A stretch of 64,000 nt of DNA from Candidatus Faecousia intestinigallinarum (GTDB lineage Bacteria > Bacillota > Clostridia > Oscillospirales > Oscillospiraceae), in assembly GCA_018715805.1 (NCBI GenBank), contig DVKX01000047.1, positions 1-64,000 of the forward strand. Reading direction: 5' to 3'. Below the pieces are notes generated by a model. That model was not told the DNA's origin. It ran no database searches and worked only from the letters and a program-made list of their open reading frames with translations. Position 1 is the stretch's first letter; every line of letters starts with the position of its first letter. A program made the translations under genes and the position numbers. Below are positions 48,954 to 58,551 of the stretch, in pieces.

Positions 48954-49421
48954 TTAGTATTTTCTGCTGTAATAGCATTTGAAGATCAGGCAGAGCAGCG
49001 CGTGCAGTGTGATACAGGCCAGAATGGTGACGCCCACCACTGGGGAGAAATACCCGGCGGCGACGCCCGCCGCGGCTCCGGTGAGCAGGAACGCCCGGGT
49101 CGCCTCCGCCCGGGCGGAGGTCCAGATCTTCTGCTGCCGCTCGTCGTGCTCCTGGACATAGGCCCGCTTCAGCGCTTCCTCATTCCGCAGCGCGCGAATG
49201 CTTTTGACCAGCCCAAATACCATCACCGCCAGGACGCCGAAAGCCGCGCCCGATAAGAATCCGCGCCATGCGGAGGCATAATGGCTGTCGCCCCCCAACG
49301 GCTGCAAATGGATCAGCCCCGCCTCGGCGGCGAAGCCGAAAATGGTTATGACCGCCATAACTGCCGCCGCAGCCGCCGTCATCCATATTTGCCTGCGCAG
49401 TTTTTCCCGATATTGTTTCAT
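48954..49421 (-). CDS. Four-TM hypothetical membrane protein, partner of the upstream XRE regulator
   Basis: MKQYREKLRRQIWMTAAAAAVMAVITIFGF...; four hydrophobic segments; start overlaps the regulator stop. Confidence 0.7.
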   Translation of the reverse strand: MKQYREKLRRQIWMTAAAAAVMAVITIFGFAAEAGLIHLQPLGGDSHYASAWRGFLSGAAFGVLAVMVFGLVKSIRALRNEEALKRAYVQEHDERQQKIWTSARAEATRAFLLTGAAAGVAAGYFSPVVGVTILACITLHALLCLIFKCYYSRKY

Positions 49422-49627
49422 TGTCCATCCTCCAAATCTGAAAAGTCAAATACTTCCTCAATGGTCAGCCCGAAATAGCGGACAATTTTATAGGCCAGGG
49501 GGAGCGAAGCCGTGTACTTCCCCACCTCGATGGAGGTGATGGTCTGCCGGGTCGTACCCACTGCATCCGCCAGCTCTTCCTGGGACAGCTTCCGCGCCTT
49601 CCGCAGTTCCCGAATCCTACTGTTCAT
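49418..49627 (-). CDS. XRE-family HTH regulator (YvaN/small DNA-binding type)
   Basis: MNSRIRELRKARKLSQEELADAVGTTRQTITSIEVGKYTASLPLAYKIVRYFGLTIEEVFDF. Confidence 0.93.
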   Translation of the reverse strand: MNSRIRELRKARKLSQEELADAVGTTRQTITSIEVGKYTASLPLAYKIVRYFGLTIEEVFDFSDLEDGQ

Positions 49628-49667
49628 TGCGCCCTCCTTTCCCGGCATCCCGGTTTTGATTTTTGCT

Positions 49668-49726
49668 AAGTCGACTTTGCTTTTTTAGTATAGCACGCTT
49701 TGCAAAAAATGTCAAGCGCGCTTTGC
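49668..49726 (-). promoter_or_regulatory. XRE gene promoter with three evenly spaced operator-like repeats
   Basis: Plus strand AAGTCGACTTTGC (49668), TAGCACGCTTTGC (49691), AAGCGCGCTTTGC (49714), period exactly 23 bp; minus-strand TTGACA-17-TATACT overlaps. Confidence 0.8.
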
Positions 49727-49742
49727 AATTTTCTTCAAAATA

Positions 49743-49770
49743 CGGCGGCGGGAAATTTTCCCGCCGCCGG
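49743..49770. terminator. Hairpin downstream of the csoR-like gene
   Basis: CGGCGGCGGGAAA ATTTTCCCGCCGCCG. Confidence 0.65.
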
Positions 49771-49775
49771 CCTTT

Positions 49776-50108
49776 TCATTTCATAAACTTATCCACCGCT
49801 TGACACAGGTCATCAATGGCCGCAGAATCCCCCGCCGCCACCGCGTCCACCATGCAGTGGCGCATATGATCCTTCAAAATGACCTTGCCCGTGTTGTCCA
49901 GGGCGGAGCGCACCGCCGCCAGCTGGATCAGCACCTCCGAGCAGTCATACCCCTCCTCCACCATCCGCTTCACCTTCTCCAGGTGGCCGATGGCGCGCGC
50001 CAGGCGGTTGAGGACGGCCCTCTGATTTTCGTGGACATGGCTGTGGGAATGGGGCAGGCCGTGGGCGTGCATATAGGCGTGGTTATGTTCCTGGGTGTGA
50101 TCGTCCAT
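49776..50108 (-). CDS. CsoR/RcnR-family metal-sensing repressor with His-rich N-terminus
   Basis: MDDHTQEHNHAYMHAHGLPHSHSHVHENQRAVLNRLARAIGHLEKVKRMVEEGYDCSEVLIQLAAVRSALDNTGKVILKDHMRHC. Confidence 0.9.
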   Translation of the reverse strand: MDDHTQEHNHAYMHAHGLPHSHSHVHENQRAVLNRLARAIGHLEKVKRMVEEGYDCSEVLIQLAAVRSALDNTGKVILKDHMRHCMVDAVAAGDSAAIDDLCQAVDKFMK

Positions 50109-50293
50109 GGCGAGCGCCTCCTTTTTGACATTCTATGGGCATTATACCCCAAAAAAGCCACCGCCGCAAGCCCGGCGGGGGGATTTTTTCCCGTAAAATC
50201 ACGGATTTCCTTTGACGGTGGGGCTTCTTTCTGCTATAATGCCATCTTGAGAGAAAGCGCCCGGCAGCGCCGGGCTTTGGGAGGAATCGCATC

Positions 50294-50953
50294 ATGCGCA
50301 TGAGAAAAAAGGCCAATCTGGAGCCGCGGATGGAGCGCTGCCGCTCCTGGCAGGTGCTGGATCCCGCCGCCCAGAAGGGGAATTGGCGGGAATTGTACCC
50401 ACAGTGCACCGCGCTGTGGGTAGAGGTAGGCTGCGGCAAGGGCAAGTTCACCGTGGAGACCGCCCAGGCCAACCCGGATATACTCCTTATCGCCATTGAA
50501 CGCTGCCGGGAGGCCATGGTCATGGCCATGGAGAAAGCCCGGGATCTGGAACTGAAAAACGTATTCTTTGTGGATATGGACGTGGCGCTGATGGAGGGCT
50601 GCTTCGCCCCCGGGGAGATCGACCGCCTGTTCATCAACTTCCCTGATCCCTGGCCTCGGAGCAAAAACGCCAAGCGGCGGCTTACCTACCGCACTTTCCT
50701 GCGGCTCTACAGCCGCGTCCTTCGGGAGGAGGGTGAAATCCACTTCAAGACGGACAACGCCAAACTCTTTGACTTCACCTTGGAGGAACTGGCGCTGGTG
50801 GGTCTTCCGGTGCAAAACGTCACCCGAAACCTCCATGCCCAGGGAGTGGTGGGTATTCTGACCGGGTATGAGGAAAAATTCCATGCCCAGGGCGTACCCA
50901 TCCATCGCTGCGAGATCATCTGCCATCCCATCCCAGACGAGGCGGCGCAATGA
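50294..50953 (+). CDS. trmB: tRNA (guanine46-N7)-methyltransferase
   Basis: [28 protein letters not shown]...[18 protein letters not shown]. Confidence 0.95.
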   Translation: MRMRKKANLEPRMERCRSWQVLDPAAQKGNWRELYPQCTALWVEVGCGKGKFTVETAQANPDILLIAIERCREAMVMAMEKARDLELKNVFFVDMDVALMEGCFAPGEIDRLFINFPDPWPRSKNAKRRLTYRTFLRLYSRVLREEGEIHFKTDNAKLFDFTLEELALVGLPVQNVTRNLHAQGVVGILTGYEEKFHAQGVPIHRCEIICHPIPDEAAQ

Positions 50954-52833
50954 GCGGCTATTTCGCGGGAAGTTGGGAGGTAGCTGTGATCGGCGCGGGT
51001 CACGCGGGCATCGAAGCCGCCCTGGCCGCCGCCCGCCTGGGGCTGAAAACAGTGGTTTTCACCATCAATCTGGACGCCGTGGGCAATATGCCCTGCAACC
51101 CGGCCATCGGCGGCACAGGCAAGGGGCACCTGGTGCGGGAGCTGGACGCCCTGGGGGGCGAAATGGGTGCAGCCGCAGACAAAAGCTGCATTCAGTATCG
51201 GATGCTGAACCGGGGCAAAGGTCCCGCCGTCCATTCCCTGCGAGCTCAGGCCGACCGGCGGCGCTACCAGGAAGTAATGAAGCATACCCTGGAACTGCAG
51301 GAAAACCTCACCTTGAAGCAGGCTATGGTGACCAAGCTGCGCACGGAAAATGGCCGCGTAATCGGCCTGGAAACCCAGCTGGGCGCCATTTATGACGCCA
51401 AAGCGGTTATTATTGCCGCAGGCACCTATCTGGACAGCACCGTTATTACCGGAGACAGCGTTTATCCCTCCGGTCCGGACGGTATGCACCCGGCTCTGGG
51501 GCTGGCGGACAGCCTGGCGGCGCTGGGGCTGCATCTGCGGCGGTTCAAAACCGGCACGCCCCCCCGGATCAACCGAAAAAGCGTGGACTTCTCCAAAATG
51601 GAACTGCAAACCGGGGATGAACACCCCCAGCCCTTTTCCTTCCGCACAGAGCAGCCGGTGGAGAATTCCGCCGTGTGCTACCTGACCTACACCAACGAGA
51701 ATACCCACAGGATCATTCGTGAAAATCTCCACCGCTCCCCCATGTACGACGGCACCATCACCGGCGTAGGCCCCCGATACTGCCCCAGTATTGAGACGAA
51801 GATCGTCCGCTTCGCCGATAAGCCCCGCCATCAGCTCTTCATTGAGCCATGCGGGCAGAATACCGAGGAATTATATGTCCAGGGGCTGTCCTCCAGCCTG
51901 CCGGAGGATGTGCAGACGGCCATGCTGCACACCATCCCCGGCCTGGAGCGGGCAGAGATGATGCGGCCGGCCTATGCCATTGAATACGCCTGTATCGATC
52001 CCACCCAGCTGCTGCCCACGCTGGAATGCAAGAAAATATCCAGCCTGTACGGCGCGGGGCAATTCAACGGCACCTCCGGCTATGAGGAAGCCGCCGTGCA
52101 GGGCTTCGTGGCAGGGGTGAACGCCGCCCGGAAAATCCAGGGGAAATCCCCGTTCCTCCTCACCCGGGACACCAGCTATATCGGTACGCTCATCGACGAT
52201 TTGGTGACCAAGGGTACGGAGGAGCCTTACCGCATGATGACCAGCCGCTCGGAATACCGTCTGCTCCACCGGCAGGACAACGCCGACCAGCGGCTCACCG
52301 CCCTGGGTGCGGAAATTGGCCTGGTGCCCCCTGCGCGCCTCCGGGCAGTGGAAGAAAAATACCAGGCCGTTCGCCGGGAAGTCCGGCGCTTGGAGGGCAC
52401 CGGCGTTGCCGCCAGCGAAGCCCTGAACGCCATGCTGGCGGAAAAGTCCTCCGCCGGCGTCGTCAACTCCGCCCGGCTGGCGGATCTGCTCCGCCGTCCC
52501 GGGATCGGCTATGACGACCTGGCTCCCTTTGATCCGGAGCGTCCTGCGCTGTCCGCCGCCGTTACGGAGGAAGTGGAAATTCAAATCAAATACGCCGGCT
52601 ACCTGGAACGGCAGGAAAAGCAAGTGGCGCAGTTCCGGCAGGAGGAATCCCGGAAGCTGCCGGAAGACATAGACTATCACGCCATCAACGGCCTGCGGCT
52701 GGAGGCGCGGCAGAAGCTCAGCGAAATCCGTCCTGTGTCCCTTGGGCAGGCCGGACGCATTTCCGGCGTCAGTCCGGCGGATATCGCAGTGCTGCTGATC
52801 TATCTGGGGCAGCGCAGCGCTGGAGAATCATAA
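50950..52833 (+). CDS. mnmG: tRNA uridine-5-carboxymethylaminomethyl modification enzyme MnmG
   Basis: [60 protein letters not shown]. Confidence 0.97.
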   Translation: MSGYFAGSWEVAVIGAGHAGIEAALAAARLGLKTVVFTINLDAVGNMPCNPAIGGTGKGHLVRELDALGGEMGAAADKSCIQYRMLNRGKGPAVHSLRAQADRRRYQEVMKHTLELQENLTLKQAMVTKLRTENGRVIGLETQLGAIYDAKAVIIAAGTYLDSTVITGDSVYPSGPDGMHPALGLADSLAALGLHLRRFKTGTPPRINRKSVDFSKMELQTGDEHPQPFSFRTEQPVENSAVCYLTYTNENTHRIIRENLHRSPMYDGTITGVGPRYCPSIETKIVRFADKPRHQLFIEPCGQNTEELYVQGLSSSLPEDVQTAMLHTIPGLERAEMMRPAYAIEYACIDPTQLLPTLECKKISSLYGAGQFNGTSGYEEAAVQGFVAGVNAARKIQGKSPFLLTRDTSYIGTLIDDLVTKGTEEPYRMMTSRSEYRLLHRQDNADQRLTALGAEIGLVPPARLRAVEEKYQAVRREVRRLEGTGVAASEALNAMLAEKSSAGVVNSARLADLLRRPGIGYDDLAPFDPERPALSAAVTEEVEIQIKYAGYLERQEKQVAQFRQEESRKLPEDIDYHAINGLRLEARQKLSEIRPVSLGQAGRISGVSPADIAVLLIYLGQRSAGES

Positions 52834-52916
52834 AACGCCATCCCGCCCGCCGTTCGGGAAAAGCCGGCGCCGCACCCGGCGCCAGCCCTCCGCATAGGAT
52901 AGTCGGAGGCGATTTT

Positions 52917-53849
52917 ATGGCAATTGTAGATACCACTGTCCCCATCACATCCGCCAGCTGCGACCGAATGATCCGGGAGATCGTGGGCGTATACCCCTTC
53001 TGCCGCAGCGAAGTACTTACCAATACTGTGTTTCAGCGGCCTGTCCGCACCCTAGTCATAGGGAATGGGAGCCGCAAAGTGCTCTATACCGCCGCCCATC
53101 ACGCCAATGAGTGGATCACCGCACTGGTGCTGCTGCGCTTCGCGGAGGAACTGGCGGAGGCCATCGCGTCGGACGACGCCATATACGGCGTCCCTGCCCG
53201 GCTGCTGGCGCAGTCCTCGACCATTTATATGGTGCCCATGGTGGATCCGGACGGAGTAGACCTGGTAGTAGGGGCAATCCCGCCCCAATCTCCCAGCTTT
53301 CTGGCTGCCCAGATATTGGCATCTTCCTTTCCGGAAATTCCTTTCCCTGCGGGTTGGAAAGCTAATCTGGTGGGGGTGGATCTGAACCTGAACTATCCCG
53401 CCGGATGGCTCCAGGCACGGGAGATCAAATTCGCCCAAGGGTTTGACCGGCCGGCTCCCCGGGACTTCGTAGGCCGCGCGCCCCTGAATCAGCTGGAGAC
53501 CCGGGCGCTGGCAGGGTATACCCAGACGCTTGACCCCGCGCTGGTGCTGGCCTATCACACCCAGGGGCGGGTCATCTACTGGCAGTTCCGGGATTATTTT
53601 GTCCCCGGGGCAGAGGAATTGGGACGGCGCTTTGCCGCCGCCAGCGGCTACTCTCTGGAGGAAACGCCTTATGCCTCCAGCTTTGCCGGGTTCAAGGACT
53701 GGTTCATCCAGGACTACCGCCGCCCGGGCTATACCATTGAGGTGGGCGAGGGAGAGAATCCTCTGCCCCTATCCCAGTTTGACCAGATCTACCGGGAAAA
53801 TATCGGCATCTTGACCATTGCCGCCGCGCCGGATCTGGCAGAAAGCTAA
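52917..53849 (+). CDS. M14-family zinc carboxypeptidase (gamma-D-Glu-mDAP peptidase-like)
   Basis: TAAHHANEWITALVLLRF...GVDLNLNYPAGW...YRRPGYTIEVGEGENPLP. Confidence 0.87.
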   Translation: MAIVDTTVPITSASCDRMIREIVGVYPFCRSEVLTNTVFQRPVRTLVIGNGSRKVLYTAAHHANEWITALVLLRFAEELAEAIASDDAIYGVPARLLAQSSTIYMVPMVDPDGVDLVVGAIPPQSPSFLAAQILASSFPEIPFPAGWKANLVGVDLNLNYPAGWLQAREIKFAQGFDRPAPRDFVGRAPLNQLETRALAGYTQTLDPALVLAYHTQGRVIYWQFRDYFVPGAEELGRRFAAASGYSLEETPYASSFAGFKDWFIQDYRRPGYTIEVGEGENPLPLSQFDQIYRENIGILTIAAAPDLAES

Positions 53850-53877
53850 AACACGATTACAAAAGCGAGGTATTTCC

Positions 53878-54666
53878 ATGGTCGTATTTTTTGACATTGA
53901 CGGCACCATCGTTGACGAGGCCACGCAGATCCTGCCCCAGTCCGCCGTAGACGCTGTGGCGGAGCTTGTCCGCCGGGGGCATCAGGCCATCGTAAATACC
54001 GGTCGGCCTTTCGGGCATATTGACCCCCGGGTGCGCGCCATGGCCTTTACCGGCTATGTCTGCGGCTGCGGTATGGAACGGATTCTGGACGGAAAAGTTG
54101 TCTCCCGCGCCATGCCAGAGGAAAGCCTGTGCCGGTATGTGCGGGATTCTGTCCGGGAATGCGGGATGCAGGTGCTCTATGAGGGGGAAACCGAACTATA
54201 TTCCGACGGCCGCTGGTCGCTGGGCGCCGCTGCGGTGCGGGAAGCCGCCCGGATGCACAAGAAAGGCTTCGCTACCCGGGAAATAGACAGCTTGCCCCAT
54301 TGCCGGTTCATGAAGTTTGTCACCCACGACGCGCCGGGCTGCCGTCGGGAGGAAATGCTCCGGCGGATGCAGCCCTACTTCTCCTGCATCGACCGGGATA
54401 ACTCCATGGTGGAATATGTGCTCAAGGGTTACAGCAAGGCCGGCGGCGCGGCGGCCTTGCTGGCGGAGCTGGGCTGTCCCAGGAGCCAGGTCTATGCCAT
54501 CGGCGACAGCGCCAACGATCTGCCCATGTTCGCTCAAGCCGCCCACACCGCCGCCCTGGGGGACGGCATGGCACAGCTGAAAGCGCAGGCGGAATATGTC
54601 ACTGCCCCCGTCCTTCAGGACGGCGTTGCCCAGGCGCTGCGTCACTGGGGTCTCATCGGAGCATAA
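53878..54666 (+). CDS. Cof-type HAD hydrolase
   Basis: MVVFFDIDGTIVDEATQ...YAIGDSANDLPMFAQAAHTAALGDG. Confidence 0.9.
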   Translation: MVVFFDIDGTIVDEATQILPQSAVDAVAELVRRGHQAIVNTGRPFGHIDPRVRAMAFTGYVCGCGMERILDGKVVSRAMPEESLCRYVRDSVRECGMQVLYEGETELYSDGRWSLGAAAVREAARMHKKGFATREIDSLPHCRFMKFVTHDAPGCRREEMLRRMQPYFSCIDRDNSMVEYVLKGYSKAGGAAALLAELGCPRSQVYAIGDSANDLPMFAQAAHTAALGDGMAQLKAQAEYVTAPVLQDGVAQALRHWGLIGA

Positions 54667-54667
54667 A

Positions 54668-54704
54668 AAGCGCCGCCTGCTTTCGCAGGCAGCGCTTCCC
54701 TTTT
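54668..54704. terminator. Terminator between convergent genes
   Basis: AAGCGCCGCCTGC TTTC GCAGGCAGCGCTT CCCTTTT. Confidence 0.7.
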
Positions 54705-55236
54705 ATCGGCTGCGGACGGTCACTTGCAGGCCGCCCAGCACATCCAGCACCTTTTCGTGCAGGGGCTTGTCAAAGGAGTCCGTCAGGGCGGCGTCCACCA
54801 CAATGGATGCCTCCGGATAGCGGCTTTGGAGCACCACCGCGTTGCTCACCACGCAGATGTTGCTCACCAGCCCCACCAGTTCGATCTCATCGGCGCGCTC
54901 CGGCAGTACCCCGGCCACCGCCGGGTCGGCGACGTCCATGCCAAAGGACAGCTTGTCAATGGCCTTGGCCTCCACCTCCGCCAGCGCCCTGGCCGTCTCG
55001 CCATAAACCTGCCAGCCGTCGCTGCCCCGAATACAATGCGGCACGGGGAGATTCCGCCCCTCCCGGGTGGAAAGATAGTTTTCAAAATGCGTGTCCCTGG
55101 TGTAGAACACATGGCCCTTTCCGTATTGGCGCACCTTCCGGGCAATGCCCGTGTCCAGCTTCTCCGCACCGGGGAAACCCAGCGCGCCGTCCACAAAGTC
55201 CTTCTGATAATCGATGACGAACAAATACCGTTCCAT
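54703..55236 (-). CDS. Isochorismatase/nicotinamidase-family cysteine hydrolase
   Basis: MERYLFVIDYQKDFVDGALGFPGAEKL...ELVGLVSNICVVSNAVVLQSRYPEASIVVDAALT. Confidence 0.9.
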   Translation of the reverse strand: MERYLFVIDYQKDFVDGALGFPGAEKLDTGIARKVRQYGKGHVFYTRDTHFENYLSTREGRNLPVPHCIRGSDGWQVYGETARALAEVEAKAIDKLSFGMDVADPAVAGVLPERADEIELVGLVSNICVVSNAVVLQSRYPEASIVVDAALTDSFDKPLHEKVLDVLGGLQVTVRSR

Positions 55237-55363
55237 TTTTCCGCCTCCAGGGAATTTTATTTGTTATTACCATAGCAAATTCCCCTGGAAAAGTCAACCG
55301 GGCATTGCATGACGGCAAATAATTTGGTACAATGGGGAAAAGAAAGCAGAAGCTGGTGAGATT

Positions 55364-56137
55364 TTGAACCAAATCCAAGACTACATCGCCGTTTTCGACT
55401 CCGGCCTGGGCGGCATCAGCGTGCTGCGTCACCTGCGCGCCCGGATGCCCCAGGAGCGCTACCTCTATTTCGGCGACTCCGCCAACGCCCCCTACGGCGC
55501 CAAGTCCACAGAGGAGGCGCAGGCGCTTACTCTGGCCGCCGCCGAGCGACTGCTCCGCAGGGACGTCAAGGCGCTGGTGGTTGCCTGCAACACCGCCACC
55601 GCCGCCGCCATTCAGCCGCTGCGCCAAGCGCACCCCGATCTCATTATCATCGGCATGGAACCGGCGCTGAAGCCCGCTGCCGAGCACTTCCCCCAGGGAT
55701 GTGTCGGCGTGATGGCCACGCCGCTGACCCTGCGGGAAGAGAAATTTATCCGTTTGCTCCACCGCTTTGACGAAAGCTGCCGGATCGTTCCCATTCCTGC
55801 GCCGGGGCTGGTGGAGCTGGTGGAACAGGGCAAGGCCAATTCCCCCCAATCCCTGGCGCTGCTGGAATCCATCCTCTCCCCCTATTGCGGAAAGCTGGAC
55901 GCGCTGGTGCTGGGCTGCACCCATTACCCCTTCGCCAAGCCCACCATCGCAAAAATCCTGGGAAACCGCACCCAGCTGCTGGACGGCGGCCCCGGCACCG
56001 CCCGGGAAACCCAACGGCGGCTGGCAGCCGCCGGACTGCTGCGCAGCGGAACGGGTGAACTCATCCTGGAAAACAGCCTGCCCGGCGAGGAGATCCTCGC
56101 CCTGGCTCGCCATCTGGCAGAAACAGAACTACCATAA
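55364..56137 (+). CDS. murI: Glutamate racemase (TTG start)
   Basis: YIAVFDSGLGGISVLRHLRARMPQERYLYFGDSANAPYG...VVACNTATAAA...VLGCTHYPF. Confidence 0.94.
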   Translation: MNQIQDYIAVFDSGLGGISVLRHLRARMPQERYLYFGDSANAPYGAKSTEEAQALTLAAAERLLRRDVKALVVACNTATAAAIQPLRQAHPDLIIIGMEPALKPAAEHFPQGCVGVMATPLTLREEKFIRLLHRFDESCRIVPIPAPGLVELVEQGKANSPQSLALLESILSPYCGKLDALVLGCTHYPFAKPTIAKILGNRTQLLDGGPGTARETQRRLAAAGLLRSGTGELILENSLPGEEILALARHLAETELP

Positions 56138-56148
56138 GGAGGGGCTTT

Positions 56149-56775
56149 ATGAACAATATTTTAGTCATCGGCATCGCCGGAGGTTCCGGCAGCGGCAAGA
56201 CCACCCTGATGCGCAACATCGTGCAGCGATTTGAGGGGGCGGTCACCGTCATCAGCCACGACAATTACTACAAACGCCACGACGAGCTGCCCTACGAAGA
56301 ACGCTGCAAGCTGAATTACGACCAGCCGGACGCCTTCGACACCAGTCTGATGGTCTATCAGCTGGAGTGTCTGCGCCATGGGGAGGCTGTGGACTGTCCG
56401 GTATATGACTTTGCACTGCACAACCGCTCCAGCGAAACCATCCACATCGTCCCCAAGCAGGTAATTATCGTAGAAGGTATCCTGATTTTTGAAAACCAGC
56501 AGCTGCGGGACTTGATGGATATTAAAATTTTTGTGGACACGGACGCAGACGTCCGCCTGTGCCGCCGGATCAAGCGGGATGTGAACAAGCGGGGACGGAC
56601 TTTGGAAAGCGTCCTCAAGCAGTATCAGGAGACGGTGAAGCCCATGTACGAGCGGTATGTGGAACCAAGCAAAAAATACGCCGACATCGTAGTGCCCGAG
56701 GGCGGGAAGAACTGGATTGCCCTGGACATGATCCTTGGGCGCATCCAGCGGCATCTGGACGAGACGGAGGGTTAA
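56149..56775 (+). CDS. udk: Uridine kinase
   Basis: ILVIGIAGGSGSGKTTLMRNIVQRF...SHDNYYKRHDELPYEERCKLNYDQPDAFDTSLM. Confidence 0.94.
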   Translation: MNNILVIGIAGGSGSGKTTLMRNIVQRFEGAVTVISHDNYYKRHDELPYEERCKLNYDQPDAFDTSLMVYQLECLRHGEAVDCPVYDFALHNRSSETIHIVPKQVIIVEGILIFENQQLRDLMDIKIFVDTDADVRLCRRIKRDVNKRGRTLESVLKQYQETVKPMYERYVEPSKKYADIVVPEGGKNWIALDMILGRIQRHLDETEG

Positions 56776-56778
56776 CGC

Positions 56779-57417
56779 ATGACGCCCCAGGCGCTGATCT
56801 TTGACATTGACGGCACCCTCTGGGATTCCCGCGCCCTGGTGGCGGAGGGCTACAATCTCCAGCTTCGGGACGAGGGTCTTGACCGCCTGTGCGTAAACGC
56901 GGAGCAGCTGCGCCCTCTGTTTGGCCAGGTGATAACCGCCATTGCCGACGCGCTCCTGGGTTCCATCCCGGAAGGGGAACGCTATGGGCTGATGGAGCGG
57001 TGTATGGCGCGGGAGAATCGCTATCTGGCGGAAAATCCCTGCGACATTGGCTATCCGGAGATCCGGGAAACCCTGGAAGCCTTGGCGGAAAAATTTGACT
57101 TATACATTGTCAGCAACAGTCAGCGGGACTACCCGGAGCTGTGTATGGAGAAGCTGGGCATCGCCCGCCTGATCCGGGGACATCTGTGCTTTGGGGACAC
57201 CGGCACGCCCAAGGATCAGACCATCCTCCGGCTGCTGCGGGAGCATACCATCTCCTCCGCTATGTACATCGGCGACACCCAGGCAGACTGCGACAGCGCC
57301 CACGCCGCAGGCATCCCTTTCCTCTGGGCAGCCTACGGCTTCGGGAAAGCGACGGATTACGACGACATGGTTTCCCAGCCCCGGGAGCTGCGGAAACTGC
57401 TGAACCAACAGAAATAG
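56779..57417 (+). CDS. HAD-family hydrolase (phosphoglycolate phosphatase-like)
   Basis: ALIFDIDGTLWDSRALVAEGYN...MYIGDTQADCDSAHAAGIPFLWAAYGFG. Confidence 0.88.
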   Translation: MTPQALIFDIDGTLWDSRALVAEGYNLQLRDEGLDRLCVNAEQLRPLFGQVITAIADALLGSIPEGERYGLMERCMARENRYLAENPCDIGYPEIRETLEALAEKFDLYIVSNSQRDYPELCMEKLGIARLIRGHLCFGDTGTPKDQTILRLLREHTISSAMYIGDTQADCDSAHAAGIPFLWAAYGFGKATDYDDMVSQPRELRKLLNQQK

Positions 57418-57454
57418 GAGGACGCCGCCGAAACATTCGGCGGACAGCGGATTT

Positions 57455-58342
57455 ATGGCAATTACCCTGGATTCCCAATGTCTGATCTGCCACCTGCGGC
57501 GAAATGTGGAGACCGCCCAGCGCCTGGGGGACAGGCAGACCGCCACCGCCTTTGCCAAGGCGCTGATGGAACTGTATCTTAGCGCGCCGGAGGCGTGGAG
57601 CTCCCCCTGTCTTGCCCCCGGAACCACCGCGCTCTTTCAGAAATTCTACGGTCTGGAGGCAGACCGCTTCCGCCGGGAAAAGCAAACCTCCAACCAGTTT
57701 GTTCTGGCGCGGCTGCCGGATATCCAGGCTCGCATAGACGCCGCGCCCGATCCGGTATTTGCCGGACTGCAATTCGCCATCCTGGGCAATTACATCGACT
57801 TTTCCGCCTTGCAGCAGGAGGTCAGCTTTGAGGCGCTGGATGCGATGCTCCAGGAGGCGCTGCGCATGACGCCGGACGCGGGAAGCTATGCCGCCTTTCA
57901 GACGGATTTGGCGCGGGCGCAGCGCCTGCTCTACTTGACGGACAACGCCGGAGAGATCGGCTTTGACCGCCTCTTTGCCCAGGCCATCGCACGGCGCTAC
58001 CCCCATCTGAGCATCACTTTCTGCGTCCGTGGCGCCCCCGCCATGAATGACGCAACCCGGGAGGACGCCGCGCTGATGGGCGTCCCTTTTCCTGTCATCG
58101 ACAACGGCAACGCCATCCCCGGTACGGAGCTGTCCCAGCTGGGAGCGGAGGCAAAGGCCGCCCTGGAAAGCGCGGACGTGATCGTTGCCAAGGGGCAGGG
58201 CAATACCGAGACGCTGCTGGGCTGCGGCTACAATATCTATTATGCTTTCCTGATAAAATGCCCGCGGTTCATAGAGCTTTTTCACCGGGAAAAGTTCACG
58301 CCCATGTTTTTCCGGGAGCGAGCCGGCATCCCCAGGCAATAG
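57455..58342 (+). CDS. DUF89/ARMT1-like metal-dependent phosphatase family
   Basis: DSQCLICHLRRNVETA...LYLTDNAGEIGFDRLFAQAI...DVIVAKGQGNTETLLG. Confidence 0.87.
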   Translation: MAITLDSQCLICHLRRNVETAQRLGDRQTATAFAKALMELYLSAPEAWSSPCLAPGTTALFQKFYGLEADRFRREKQTSNQFVLARLPDIQARIDAAPDPVFAGLQFAILGNYIDFSALQQEVSFEALDAMLQEALRMTPDAGSYAAFQTDLARAQRLLYLTDNAGEIGFDRLFAQAIARRYPHLSITFCVRGAPAMNDATREDAALMGVPFPVIDNGNAIPGTELSQLGAEAKAALESADVIVAKGQGNTETLLGCGYNIYYAFLIKCPRFIELFHREKFTPMFFRERAGIPRQ

Positions 58343-58436
58343 CGCGCCTGCGGGCACGCCGGTTCCTTTTCTCGTCACAGTCTCTTGGCAAAATGAACAA
58401 ATTGCCAAAAAAGCTTTGGTTAGGGCAAATTTCCTG

Positions 58437-58495
58437 TTGAATTTGCCGCCGTGGTGTGTTACGATATCATTGTATCGATATGGGCGCATTGCGCC
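58437..58495 (+). promoter_or_regulatory. Promoter/leader of metF-acs with nested inverted repeats
   Basis: TTGAAT-17-TACGAT (-10 at 58460-58465); CGATA-TCATTG-TATCG overlapping the -10; GGGCGCATTGCGCCC palindrome. Confidence 0.6.
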
Positions 58496-58551
58496 CAGAA
58501 AAGAAGTCCTGGCAATGAAGGATTGCCTGATATTTAGGAGGTAAGAAACCA

